From assembly GCA_003339415.1 (NCBI GenBank), contig PDHQ01000046.1, forward strand, positions 127,119 to 191,118: DNA of 64,000 bases, read 5' to 3'. Positions 12,596 to 23,732 of this stretch are shown piece by piece. Source of the DNA: Ophiocordyceps camponoti-saundersi (nom. inval.). Its lineage: Eukaryota; Ascomycota; Sordariomycetes; Hypocreales; Ophiocordycipitaceae. Below the pieces are notes generated by a model that saw nothing but the letters and a program-made list of their open reading frames with translations, had not been told where the DNA came from and ran no database searches. The translations under genes were made by a program, and so were the position numbers. Each line of letters begins with the position of its first letter. Positions within the stretch are counted from its first letter, which is position 1.

Positions 12596-13110
12596 GAAAA
12601 AAATACTTCTTAATTAACTTATTAATTAAAGCTTAAAAGGAAAAAAATACCCTCTAAAAAGCCTATTTATATAAGTAATTATATTTATTTTTTTTAATTT
12701 TATATACCGGATCCGGACTTATATATTTATAATTAACCTTATTAATTATAACTTAGGCGTTATCTTAGATTATTATTATTTTTTTATTATTAAATTAATT
12801 TTTATTAAATTTAAATAGTAACTTTATTTCGTTACTCTCTAATTACTATTACGTTTATTTTCTTATTAGTTAAATAATACCCTTATTTTAAAATTATCTT
12901 TTTTATTATTTATTTTAATTAGGAAAATTACCTTAAAATATTATAAACTTTTAATTATAATATTTTCGTTTTTTTTACGAACTTTTCCTTTCTAATTTTT
13001 TTAACTTATTTATTAATTTTTTTATTATTAAGATAATATAGTAAACTTATTAAAATATATAAAAAAATAAAAAGTTAATAATACCTAAAAGTATTATTAA
13101 CGAGATTAAC

Positions 13111-13221
13111 TAGGGAAAACCCTTAGCTAAGTAATTTAGCTAATTTACTATAATAAGGGGGCCTTTAATCCCCTTATTATAGCTACTAGCTAAGCTACCT
13201 AACTAAGGGCCTCCCTTATAT
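13111..13221. repeat. Large inverted repeat in the 3' part of the copia element
   Basis: Two arms of at least 41 bases face each other across a short centre. The inner part is a perfect CTATAATAAGGGG / CCCCTTATTATAG pair around about 13149-13183. The pairing continues outward through CCCTTAG / CTAAGGG (13120 and 13209) and more weakly beyond. Most mismatches are transitions of the RIP type, so the ancestor was probably a near-perfect hairpin. It lies after pol and before the 3' LTR. It could be a nested miniature element or a structured part of the retrotransposon. Confidence 0.7.
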
Positions 13222-13246
13222 AGTAGTTTCTAAAAATATATACTAA

Positions 13247-13325
13247 GGAGGTACTAGGAATTAAACCTAGCCTTATTAAGAGCTTAGCTATAAAAATAAC
13301 CGCTTAACCGTTATTTAATATTTTC
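13247..13325 (-). other. tRNA-like remnant (RIP-mutated), tentative
   Basis: On the minus strand the 3' part has a T-arm pattern, CTAGG TTTAATT CCTAG, followed directly by TACCTCC. The 5' end GAAAATA equals GGAGGTA after G-to-A changes, which would pair with TACCTCC. An A-box-like GGTTAAGCGG lies in the D-arm position. The span of 79 nt is slightly long and I could not draw a convincing anticodon arm. It could be a decayed tRNA, a tRNA-derived SINE head or chance; it is not a working tRNA. Confidence 0.25.
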
Positions 13326-13476
13326 TAAGCTAAATAAATTAACTTATATATTTTACCGCTAATTAACCCTTAACTTTTTCCTTAATTATTATAAGAAAAC
13401 CTTAAATTAAGCTTTTTAGAAAATAAATATTACTTACTTAATATAAAAGGTAGTATATATAATATTTACGAAGGTA

Positions 13477-13773
13477 TATTAGAGGGCTAAGATAAGGGTA
13501 AGCTAGGCGTATATTTTTATTATCTTTTAAAGCGTATAAATATTATAGTAATAAATCCGTAGCTTAGGAAATAGAATTCTTATTAGAAAAAGGGCTATAT
13601 CTAGGGTAATATATAAGCTATAGGAATAAAAGCTTATTTATAAGGGTATTATAGCTAAAGAGGCAGATACGGATAGTCTTTATTATATATATAAAGATAA
13701 CGATAATTCCCTCCGTTTTAGGAGGGTAAGTATATTAATTAATGCAATTTGCACGCCTCCTTCTTATCTGACA
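13477..13773 (+). repeat. 3' LTR of the copia element
   Basis: 297 bp, gap-free partner of the 5' LTR. It ends in CTGACA, keeping the CA terminus. Here the inner (left) half is RIP mutated and the outer (right) half is nearly intact, the mirror image of the 5' copy. Confidence 0.92.
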
Positions 13774-14871
13774 TATATATATACATATATGTGTATGTAT
13801 AAAACGTCCGTTAATACACACACACTTTGCCTACTAGGTAATAGAGAAGAAAACTCGTCATCTCTCTTCCCTCACTGCCAGCATATCAACACATCCATCC
13901 ATATAAAAAAAAAAACAACGCTTCACATACATACATACATACACGCCTGCATCAATCAACGCATGCAAAAGACGTTGCTGGTATCATGTATGTACGTACG
14001 AGTATGTATGCACATACAGACACGTATAAATGCCTAAACCCAAGCGGGAAGAGAGAGGGAGGAAATAAATAAATAAACAAATAAAAAGGCATAGTAAAGT
14101 AAGAAGAAAGAAAGAAAAAAAGGGGGGGGGGGAAGAGTCGGGATTTTCCGTGAGGGGGGAAATGGTTGGGGAGATGTGTGTGTGTGCGTGGTTGAGACGA
14201 GGCTGAGGTTGAAGATGAAGACGGGAGGGAAGATGAAGACGGGGGAGAGGAAGGAGGGAAACTGCGGCTGGGGTTTTGTTTGTGTCTTTTTTTGGGGGGG
14301 GGTCTGTCTGTCGTGATGTGTGTTTTTTTCTTTTGAGGAGTTGAAGTTGGAGATGGAGATGGAGATGGGTTTGGTGATGGTGATGGAGATGGTGTGTGTG
14401 ACAGAGAGAGGGGGGGGAAGGAGTGGGTGTGGATTGTCAAGGTCAGGATGAAGATGAAGATGAAGATGAAGATGATAGTGGTCATATCAAGATCAAGATG
14501 AAGATGAAAGAGAGAAGAGAGAAGAGACAGAGAGAGAAGCCCCCTTTCATCCGTATCCAAACCCCCCCCCCCCGTCTTGGACCTATACATACACACACAC
14601 ATATATTCACACACATATATTCACACTCACACACTCACTCACTCACTCAAACATCTCCATTCTACAACTCCCACCAAAAGACAAACCCAGCTCGTAAGAG
14701 CAAAAAAAAAAAACATCCCATCTCATACCTCATACCAACAACAACAACAACAACGACGCCCGCTCTCAAACCTCCATCGCAAGATCCCAACCAGAGGCTA
14801 AAAGCTACCCACCCAGCCGGACATCCCGTCAACGGCCCTCCTTGTTATTTTCACTTCGCCCTCTTAAAAGC
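13774..14871. other. Intergenic, microsatellite rich
   Basis: No gene seen. Contents: CATA repeats near 13925-13943, a G run near 14124, GAT/GAA arrays at about 14340-14520 and CA/CACT repeats at about 14590-14650. The long minus-strand frame at 13952-14614 is Ser/Pro low complexity from these repeats. The region leads into the 3' end of VPS54. Confidence 0.7.
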
Positions 14872-17800
14872 TCACTGCTGCTCTTCTTCTCTTCTCCCTT
14901 GTCCTGGACCTTCGCCCGTCGTCGTGCCATCCGAGCCCGGCCCCCCCTCCTCGTTGGATCCTCGACCGTTCTGACCCCCCTTCTCCGACCCAGTCTCCTC
15001 CTTCACCTCCTTAGCCCTGACGACCTCGGCGAGAACCTCTCCCGCGTCTCCGAAGCCGTCCACCTTTCCGAGCTTGGTAGAGAAGAACTCGACATCGCGG
15101 AGCATGCTGGTAAACAAAAGTAAACAAGAGTCAGCTCATCATTCCCTCTCACTCTCTCTCTCCCCCTTTCTCCCGCATCATCATGCCTCCTTGATATACA
15201 TAGAAACACTCACCTCTGTCGACCGGCCTCCGTCTTGGCCTCCGCCTCTCTCAGCGCTGTCCCCAGCTGCTCCTTGTAGCTCGAAAACACCGGCTGCATA
15301 ATCACTTGGATCGAGCTCCCCGGCAGATGCTTCGTCAGTACCCTGTGCAGCGTCGTCGTCTCCTTGGCCAGCGTCTCCATGTAGCCGTGAGGGCCCTCCC
15401 CTCCCTCCGAAGACGACGACGACGACGACGACTGCGAGTCCCACACCGTGGCCTTGATGCTCTTGGCATGCACCGCCGCTCGTCCACTCATTATGTCCAC
15501 GAGCTTCTGGTGTATGCTCTCCTGATGCTCCTGCAACAGTCGTCGCACCTTGTCAAACTCGCCCATGACGCTCGATGAGCCGCCGCCCGCCTGCCGCCGG
15601 ACAAACTCTCGAACGTGAGGCACCAGCGCCGCCATAAAGGCCAGCGCCTGCGACGCCAGCGCCAGGTGCTTCGTCGTTATGTTCTTCAGCCCCGCCGACC
15701 GGGTGGCGCCCGCTCCCAGGATCAGCTGCGTGCACCGCGAGTTGAACAGCTGAAGGTAGGCCACCAGACACGACGCCACCTCCGTAGCCATCGACGGGAT
15801 GCCCGCCACCAGACGCACAAAGTTGCCCACCCCTTCGAGACAGAGAATCGCCGACTGCGGAAGGATGAACTTATCCGATCCAATCACCGCCGTCCGCGTC
15901 TTGTCCTTGTTGCCGCTGCTGCCGTTGACCTCCGAAGTCGTAGTCGTAGTAGTAGTCGTAGTCGCCTCTTTGGCCGCCCCCTCGTACGGTAGCCAAATCT
16001 CGTTGCTGCCCGACCACGATTCGTGATCGCGAGTGCTCGACTCCAGTAGCATCTCCAGCAGCTCCGTCTGCTTCTCCGTCAACTCCCTCGCGTTCCACTG
16101 GTCCGACTCCATGCCCTGCGCGAGCTTCTGCATCTCGCCGTCCCGGTTGCGCGACACAAACTCCTTGATCTGGCTGTTGACCACCGTCTTCAGCGGTGTC
16201 CCGCTCCTCCCTGAAATCGCCTCGCATTCGTTGGCAAAGTACAGGTTCAGCGTAAAGTACCGCAGGAAGAGAGCCAGCGGCAGATGCGTCGTCTGCTCCG
16301 ATCGCACCTTGAGGATCTTGACGATCTTATCGAGAGCCACGTCGACCGCCTGCGTAAACAGGCTGACTTCGTCGAGCGACTTGTGTAGTTCCTCTTGAAA
16401 CGCGAATCCGCCCCCCGCCGCCTTGCCCTCGTCAGCACGATCTGATCTGGGGCTCGTCACCGGTGACCTGACCGGAGGAGGCGACTTGACCCCATCCGCC
16501 GCATCCGGCTGCGACAGCGAGCTGGCCATGTCCAGTAGCACTTTGACCTGCGTCGTCAGCCGCCTCAGCGTCTCCGTCACACCGACGTAGATGGTGATGA
16601 GCAGCGCCTCCGCCTCCTCCGGCCCCAGCGCGCGCAGGTTCCTCGCCAGGCTGATAGACTTCTCCTGATTCGATCTCGGCTTGCCTCCGCCCGCCGTCGA
16701 TGCAGAAACCATGGACTCGTTGTCGTCTTCGTTGGAGCTCGGCAGTGGCCGTCGGATCAGATTCCTGATCTCCCGCAAGACCGCCTCGCGGTACGCCGCC
16801 GCCGCCGCTCCGACGTGCTTTGCGCGGTGAAGCCCGGCCAGTATGGGCAACAGCTGTCTCCTCATATCCTCAGTCGCCCCGAGATAGGTTGGGTATACCG
16901 ATGGAGACCGGGAGTGGCCACCTCTGGACCGGGCCGCCGCGTTACTCCATCGCAGAAGAACATCTGAAGAACCCACTGACTGGACGTGATTCTGCAGGTC
17001 GCCGACGAGGATACTCGAGAAGCGAGATTCGTACGCCTTTCCAACTCGGAAGCGTAAAAGCGCCAGGTCGTCATTCACCCCCTGAAGCGCTGACGCTGAC
17101 CTGAGGTCACGCAGCTGCGGCCACGAGCCATGATCCACTTGGTCCTTCGCCTCGTCGTCTTCTCCGGCAATAAGTCGTTCCAGCGAGTCTATTCTCGTCA
17201 TAGCCTCGTCCATATTGCCCTCGTCCACCAGTAGCTCGCACGTGGCCACGCCGTCCGCGATCCGTTGCAGCTGCGACACGGCGTCGACGAGTTTGCGAAT
17301 GTTCTCTTGCCGCCGCCGCTTCTGCACGATTTGCAGCCCACTCGTCGCAATCTCCTCATCCAGAGCTTCTAGCTCTTTGCGAAGAGCGCTTATGCGTTGC
17401 ACCGATTCGGCTGCCTCCAGATGAAGCTCTTTCAATGACCCCAGGGCCGTGAAGAAGGTAGTCGACGCTGTTGATATAGAGTTGATGAGATGAACTTCGA
17501 TGGTGTCCAAGTACCAGGAGAGCTTTTCCTGAAGAATGGCATTTGTGGCGAGAGCCTTCCGCGGAGCCACCACGCCGCCGCCGCCGCCGCCTTTGTCAAC
17601 GCCTCTGGCCGGCTTGCTCTCGGCCCGGGGCGATTGAAGAACCTCGGATCGCTCGCTGACGACGTCAAAGGTTCGCGGATTCTCGAGATGAAAATCTTGG
17701 TCGAAGTAGACGTTGGGGATCGTCGAGAGCGGCGGCGGGCCTTGGGATGCTTTTCTCGCGAAACCCGAGCTGGCTCGCCGCACAGGGCTCGGCATATCGA

Positions 17801-18485
17801 TCGAGTTGATGGATGCGGTAGAGCCCCTCCGATCGATGAGAGGCTTCATTGCCGGCCGCAGCAGTCCTTCGACGACCGCATCGGGTTGCTGATCATCGTG
17901 TCTGACTCCTCGTCGAGACTGAGATGAATGCTCGTCGCTTTCCTTGGCCCGCCTCAGCTGCTCGTAAAGAGTGCCGACCTGGGACAGGTAAGGGGCAAAG
18001 TCTTGGGCGTCGACGTGAGGGATGTTGGTGAGAGCGACGGGCGGGATGTCCCGGGCCGTGGGCGGCTTGTGGGTGCTCGAAGCCGGAGCTGTCGTATGAG
18101 GCTGGAGGCCCGTCCGCACGATTGGCGGCTGTAGCAGGGTCGAGATTGCTTGTAAAGAAGTCGTCTCAGCATCAGAAGACGAGGACAGACAGCGGCGAGG
18201 CCTAGCAACCAACCGTTCCGTCCGGACTCAGGGACGGACGTAGCCCAGGAGCCAGCAGATATATCCAGAGCGCCTCCTACAGAGCTCGCCGTAGAGTTGC
18301 GCCTCGAAGCCGGCAACACATGACTGTGGTTGGCTCGGATGCTTTTTTTTTTCTCCCCGTCAGACCCGAGCAAGGACAAGGCTGAAGCCCGCGACACACC
18401 TGTGCAGAGGAAGCTCGTGACGCGCCCCGGGCGAAAGGACAGGGAGGCTGTCGACGGACTTTGCGGCATCGGGCGCGGAAAACAT
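14872..18485 (-). CDS. VPS54: Vps54, GARP tethering complex subunit
   Basis: Four exons: 18485-18400, 18341-18214, 18148-15214 and 15106-14872, giving 1,127 residues, close to other fungal Vps54 proteins. GARP tethers endosome-derived vesicles at the trans-Golgi. The N-terminus (MFSAPDAAKSVDSL, then AISTLLQPPIVRTGL from residue 72) is the usual fungal start. Around residue 215 the family stretch PNVYFDQDFHLENPRTFDVV appears, followed by the helical EKLSWYLDTIEVHL segment. From about residue 940 the C-terminal Vps54 domain reads EFDKVRRLLQEHQESIHQKL, and the protein ends after MLRDVEFFSTKLGKVDGFGDAG in the last exon. A poly-Gly run (about residues 268-273), a Thr tract and a Ser tract are low-complexity insertions. 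The phases of all three introns agree. It is divergent from MCM5. Confidence 0.92.
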
Positions 18486-18729
18486 GGTCGGACACAGCGT
18501 TACCGGGGTATCATCGCTAGGGGAAAAGCCAAGAGAAAACAAAAGACAAGCCGATCAAGGTCAAAACACCGCGCGCAAGCCAGCATTCTGCCCGGCAGGG
18601 AGCAAAGGCCACCTCGAAATACTCTCAGCCTTTCGCGGGAATCTCACTCTCTCTCACACTGCTGTAGCCACGCATCGTACTCAGTACCTCCTGAGAGGTA
18701 GGGGGGTACCAGAACAACCCGTGGATTTG

Positions 18730-18835
18730 CCGGCTTGACCACGTGACGCGACCGTCACTTTTAATGCGCGCACGTGCTTTGTCCCAGTCGCGTCGCGCGC
18801 GTTAATCATATAACGCGACGACCGCGTAAATTGCT
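18730..18835. promoter_or_regulatory. Cluster of ACGCG/CGCGT (MCB-like) elements between VPS54 and MCM5
   Basis: Five copies of the MCB core lie at 18746-18750, 18789-18793, 18798-18802, 18813-18817 and 18823-18827. A CACGTG box sits at 18740-18745, touching the first copy. The cluster ends 62 bp before the MCM5 start codon. In ascomycetes MCB elements bind MBF and drive G1/S transcription of replication genes, which fits MCM5. Binding here is inferred. The whole divergent region is 18486-18889. Confidence 0.6.
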
Positions 18836-18889
18836 TCTTCCCCCCTTTTGCGCCGAGCGAATCGATCACGCCCTTTTCCGCCTCAGACC

Positions 18890-21277
18890 ATGGACAGCAG
18901 ATCAGTCTACAGCACTCGCGTGTACGAGCCGAACTGGGATGGGAACGGCGACGTTCGATCCGAGCTACAGAATCAGCTCGAGGACTTCATCCTCAAGTTC
19001 AGGCTCGAAAACAAATTCGTCTACAGGTATGACACTGTAGGCACTGAAACCGTGATTCTCGCTCGCTTACTCTTATCCATCACAGAGACCAACTCAAGGG
19101 AAACGCGCTGCTGAAGAACTACTATTGCGATGTCAACATCAAGGACCTCAACAGCTTTAACGAAGCGCTGTCCAACAAGTTGACAAAAGAACCAGCCGAA
19201 ACCATCCCTCTGGTAAGCGTCATCCCTCACGCCTCAACAGAAATACCATACTGACGCCTCGTCCCTAGTTCGAAGCCGCTCTCAAGAAGTGCACCCGTAA
19301 AATCCTCCACCCTCACATCAAAGAGGCCGACCTCCCACACCTGCCAGACCATCAGCTGCTTCTGCACTCCGATGCCGAACACAAGTCTATCCGAAACCTC
19401 GACTCCGAGACCATTGCTAGGATAGTCCGGGTGCCGGGTATCGTCATCGGCGCCTCTGTCATGTCCTCCAAGGCGACCGAGCTGCAAGTCCAATGCCGCA
19501 ACTGTCAGCACCAGCAGACCATCCACGTCTTGGGCGGTTTCTCGGGCGTATCTCTTCCCAGGCAATGCGATCGTAAGCGAGTGGCCAACGATCCTACGGC
19601 AAAGTGCCCTCTGGACCCCTACTTCGTCATGCACGAGAGCTCCAAGTTCGTCGACCAGCAGATCATTAAGCTTCAGGAAGCGCCCGATCAGGTCCCAGTC
19701 GGAGAACTACCGCGCCATGTGCTTGTCTCCGCCGACAGGTACTTGACTAACCGCGTTGTGCCCGGGTCGAGATGCACCATCATGGGCGTCTTCTCCATCT
19801 ATCAAAGCAAGGCATCCAAGACGTCGTCGACCGATGGTGGCGTCGCCATTCGCACTCCGTACCTGAGAGCTGTCGGCATCCAGACAGACGAGGACAGGAC
19901 GGCCCGGGGAGCCGCGAGGTACACCGACGAGGAGGAGCAAGAGTTTCTCGAGATGAGCCGGAGACCAGATCTGTACGAAGTCATGGCCGACTGCATCGCC
20001 CCGTCCATCTACGGCAATCGAGATATCAAAAAGGCCATTCTCTGCCTGCTGTTGGGCGGTTCCAAGAAAATCCTTCGAGATGGCATGAGACTCAGAGGCG
20101 ACATCAACGTACTTCTCCTCGGCGACCCTGGCACGGCCAAGTCCCAACTTCTCAAGTTCGTGGAACGAGCGGCACCCATATCGATCTACACGTCCGGAAA
20201 GGGCTCTTCCGCTGCCGGTCTGACGGCCTCGGTGCAGAGAGATCAGTCGACGCGAGAATTCTACCTCGAAGGCGGCGCCATGGTCCTCGCCGACGGGGGT
20301 GTCGTCTGTATCGATGAGTTTGATAAGATGAGAGATGATGATCGCGTGGCCATCCACGAAGCCATGGAACAGCAAACCATCTCTATTGCCAAGGCCGGCA
20401 TCACGTCTATCCTCAACGCCCGAACGTCCGTTCTCGCCGCCGCAAACCCCATATTTGGTCGGTACGATGATATGAAGACGCCGGGTGAGAACATCGACTT
20501 CCAAACCACCATCTTGTCCCGTTTCGACATGATCTTCATCGTCAGGGATGAACACACCCGAGAAAAGGATGAAAGAATCGCGAAGCATGTCATGGGCATT
20601 CACATGGACGGTCGAGGAACCGATGAGATGGCCGAGGCGGAGATTCCAGTCGACAAGATGCGGCGATACGTAACATATTGCAGAACGTTAGTGAACCCTT
20701 TTCCCCCCTCTCTCCCCTTTACTCTCATGCCATTGATGCCTGGCGATACCCTCACCGAAACTCGACGGCTAACCAAACCAACAGTCGATGCGCCCCCCGG
20801 CTCAGCGAACAAGCGGCCGAGAAGCTCTCGTCCAACTTCGTAGCCATCCGTCGACAAGTGCACGCCGCCGAGCTGGAAGCCAACACGCGGTCCTCGATCC
20901 CCATCACCGTCCGACAACTCGAAGCCATCATCCGCATCACCGAGTCGCTAGCGAAACTGCGTCTTTCGCCCGTCGCGACGGAAGAACACGTCGACGAAGC
21001 CATGCGTCTCTTCCTCTGCTCTACCATGGACGCCGCCAACCAGGGTAGCGCACAGGGTAGTCGGGAGCTCAACGAGGAGGCCGGCCGGCTTGAGATGGAG
21101 CTCAAGCGGAGGCTGCCCATCGGATGGAGCACTAGCCTCGCCACGCTGAGGACGGAGATGGTCGAGGGCAAGGGCTATAGCGAGCAGGCTCTTAGTAGGG
21201 CGCTCAAGGTCCTTCAGCGGAGGGATACCATCATGTTTAGGAACTCGGGTGCTCAGGTCTATCGGAACGGCGCTTGA
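18890..21277 (+). CDS. MCM5: Mcm5, subunit of the MCM2-7 replicative helicase
   Basis: Four exons: 18890-19026, 19086-19212, 19269-20686 and 20785-21277, giving 724 residues, the normal Mcm5 length. The protein is part of the hexameric DNA helicase loaded at origins. Visible motifs: an N-terminal zinc ribbon starting CRNC (residues about 164-167) with two later Cys; Walker A GDPGTAKS (about 373-380); Walker B CIDEFDKM (about 435-442); and the arginine finger SRFD (about 505-508). The C-terminal winged-helix region follows. The first exon opens [16 protein letters not shown], typical of fungal Mcm5. The last intron joins YCRT to RCAPRLS, restoring a conserved stretch. An ACGCG-rich promoter precedes it. 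Confidence 0.96.
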
Positions 21278-21660
21278 TGCGATGGGGCGGTTGGGAGGCT
21301 GTTCGGATATTGATTCATGCAACCGGGGCATGGGTATGGGCGTCGAGATGCGTATGATACCTTGGTGTAGCTCTGTATATTTGAATAGTAGGTATGTACC
21401 AGTTCAGTGACTGATAGACGGACAACCTCTTGGGACTATCGGTCGCTGCGGGCTCACACTCTCACGATGGGATCTAGTTGCTTGTACGCACAACGCGTCT
21501 TTCCACACAATAGGCAATAGAAATCTGAAAAGCAGCCGCTTGCTAAAATACAACGCTCAGCATGTAACGTAGGTAGGCTCCCGCTCAGCCTCTGTACAGC
21601 GCTGTTGGTCCTGCCGCCTAAGCAGCGAAGCCCGACAAAGACGATGAGCACCTCCGCCTG
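21278..21660. other. Short convergent intergenic region
   Basis: 383 bp between the ends of MCM5 and the minus-strand membrane protein gene. It must hold both 3' UTRs. I see no other element. Confidence 0.6.
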
Positions 21661-23440
21661 TCACTCCTGGACCCTAGCCCTCTCTTCTTTCTCCTTCCAT
21701 TCTTTATCCGTACTGTGAAACCATTGCGTGATGGCGGTGGAAATGGCCCAGACTTCTCCAGAAAGGGCCAGATGAATCAGCTCGGTGGCCAAGAAATTGA
21801 CAGCCCAGGTGAGGCTCAGTCCGCTCGTCAGATTCGTCGTCAAGATATCGGCACAGGAGAGACCCTGCTGCAGGCGCGATTGACGGGCAGCGAGCCGGAA
21901 GGCAATCGCCTCGAATGGCGCCATCACGAGACGACCGGCGCAATCGCCGATGATACGATAGGCCATCCAGACAGGAATCTGGGTGAGTCGAGTGTTCAAG
22001 TAAACCGTTGGAGGCACCACGCTTGTCCTCGATTCACAGGTCACGCTCGGACGCAGCTCGGCAGACCACAGCCCGGGCGGTGCGTCGCTTGAATCCGTAG
22101 CCTCCACATCAAAGCTGATAAGGGTAGTGCTGACACCTTCGTTCTCGTCTTCGTCACTTGCGTAATCGTCGGCTCTGGAAGAAAAGGTGCTTGATCTTCG
22201 TCCGGCTTCCGGGAAATTGGACTCATCAAGGGTGTGTGGTTCCGCACCTTGCGAGGGTGATGTGCCGCTGTCGTGAGAGATATTAGTGTCCGGCGATATC
22301 TCCTGTTGAGTCATATCCTCTGAGCTTTCCATAGATAACTCCGGCGTAGTACTCGCTTGCAGCGGATCAGATGAAGCGATGGGCAGTGGCAGACTCATTG
22401 GCGAGCGTCTCGCAAACACCGAGGTGCTTGGAAGTTGTAAAAAGTTGCCTATTTGGCCCTTGAGCCTCTTGAGGGCGTACTGGATCATGACCCACATGAT
22501 GAAAGGCGATGTCGAGATCAAGGCGGCCCCTATCCAGCGCAGCAATGACGGAGGTGATAAGTCATTGGGAAGTGAAGAAGCTTTAATGGGAGAATGGTGA
22601 GTAAATGGAAGGAAGAACTGCGGCGTCGGGAAGAAGAGTCTATTGGCATCAAGTCCAAGTTGTTGCAGCACGGCGAAATATTCCAGGTGAACTCGAAAAT
22701 AAGGCCAAATCAACTGGATACTGCTTTGCCTTAGACTGGGAAGCACGAGGAAGAGGGTACTGCCAGCTTACCAGCGCCTTACGGCCGGCTTGACTCTGAC
22801 GTTCATGCGTCGATGATTATGGGCCAGATATTGGACGTATTGGGTCACGATGGTCGTGGGCACGCCAGCAAAGATATCCTGTGAAAGTGTGGAATTCCTT
22901 CTCGCAGCCCGCAAAAGATCCCAGTAGGTTATTTGCGAGTAGCGTGTGTAAGTCTTGTAGACCCAGTCAGCGTAAGGAAGTCCCAAATGACAACGTCAAG
23001 CATGACAGACCAGGATTCGACGTCGCAGTCCGATGAGTCCGAAAAGGCCGACGGCATCAATAGAGCGCTTAACTGGTGTGTAGAGTGCGGTGCCGACAAG
23101 GTTTTCGAATGTTTCATGGCGCACTTGATGGTCAGGCTCTGCAGACAACGCCGGATTGTCGGTTTCCGCCACGCCAATGACGAGCATCACTTCGTTGTGG
23201 CACCGCACCAGCTGCCGATTAAGACGCTTAGTCTCCGGGTTCACTGGGTGTCCTCGGTCATTGTACAGCTGTAGTGGCTGACTTGTATCCTCCTCGTCTA
23301 TGTCACCGATGCCATCGACTACGGAGTCATATGGCGACCGGCCCTTGGTGCGTCGAGGTATGTCAGTACACACTCGTCGTTGTAAAAGAGTCACATGATC
23401 TTACCAAGGCCAGGGCGGTGAGAGGCTCAAGCATTCCCAT
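21661..23440 (-). CDS. Conserved fungal membrane protein of unknown function
   Basis: Exons from the chosen ATG: 23440-23405, 23343-23011, 22953-22772 and 22720-21661, giving 536 residues. The coding frame stays open upstream of this ATG, back to an acceptor at 23553/23554. A further exon ending at 23609 may join it, so the true start may lie closer to UTP13. The N-terminal third has a YNDRGHPVNPETKRLNR motif and HNEVM..IGVAE, which I associate with an unnamed fungal family. A GLRRRIL / TYTRYSQITYWDLL junction and an FAGVPTTIVTQYVQYLAHNHRR segment follow. There are hydrophobic, likely membrane segments near ALISTSPFIMWVMIQYAL and in LTWAVNFLATELIHLAL. A Ser/Glu-rich acidic loop separates them. 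The donor of the second intron (GTCTGT) is unusual. The function is unknown to me. Confidence 0.65.
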
Positions 23441-23732
23441 GATGGGAGGAATACTGAGGATGCCTTGCCAGGGCTGGGCTTGGGTTTGACTGGCGAAGCT
23501 GCCGAGCCGAAGGATATTGTCCGCTCGCTGTATCAGACCAAGTACGTCCGTACTGTGATGGCGTATTCAGTCAGGAGATGACCATCATGAAGAATGACTC
23601 AGCATCACTTCTCCCAGAGGCGGCCCCACTTGTACGCTATCTTATCGTGAAAAAAAAAAACCCCCGGCGCATTGAAACGGAAAGAGCGCTTGACGCCGTG
23701 ATGAGGATGATCTTCTTCAGCTACCTTCAACC

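Larger units (their letters stand above)
7589..13773 (+). mobile_element. RIP-degraded Ty1/copia LTR retrotransposon
   Basis: A 6,185-bp element bounded by two 297-bp direct repeats and flanked by TATAT on both sides (7584-7588 and 13774-13778). This is a possible 5-bp target duplication, but the flank is itself TA-rich. The interior is extremely AT rich, full of stops, and nearly free of CpA and TpG while CpG survives, as expected of RIP. Copia order is still readable on the plus strand: integrase at about 10.0-10.4 kb, reverse transcriptase at about 11.2-11.7 kb (YIDN at 11612-11623 for YVDD), and RNase H at about 12.1-12.5 kb. Integrase before reverse transcriptase identifies copia rather than gypsy. 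No frame is intact, so the element cannot act by itself. Confidence 0.9.

Noticed and set aside
7886..13476. AT-rich block considered as inserted mitochondrial DNA
   Set aside because: Paired LTRs and copia reverse transcriptase and RNase H relics explain it; CpA depletion indicates RIP and not mitochondrial composition.
13952..14614. Minus-strand frame of 220 codons, Ser/Pro rich
   Set aside because: Arises from GAT/GAA/GGT repeats read antisense; no conserved segment.
19707..20603. 298-codon frame antisense to MCM5
   Set aside because: Shadow of a highly GC-biased coding strand; the MCM5 motifs on the plus strand are unambiguous.
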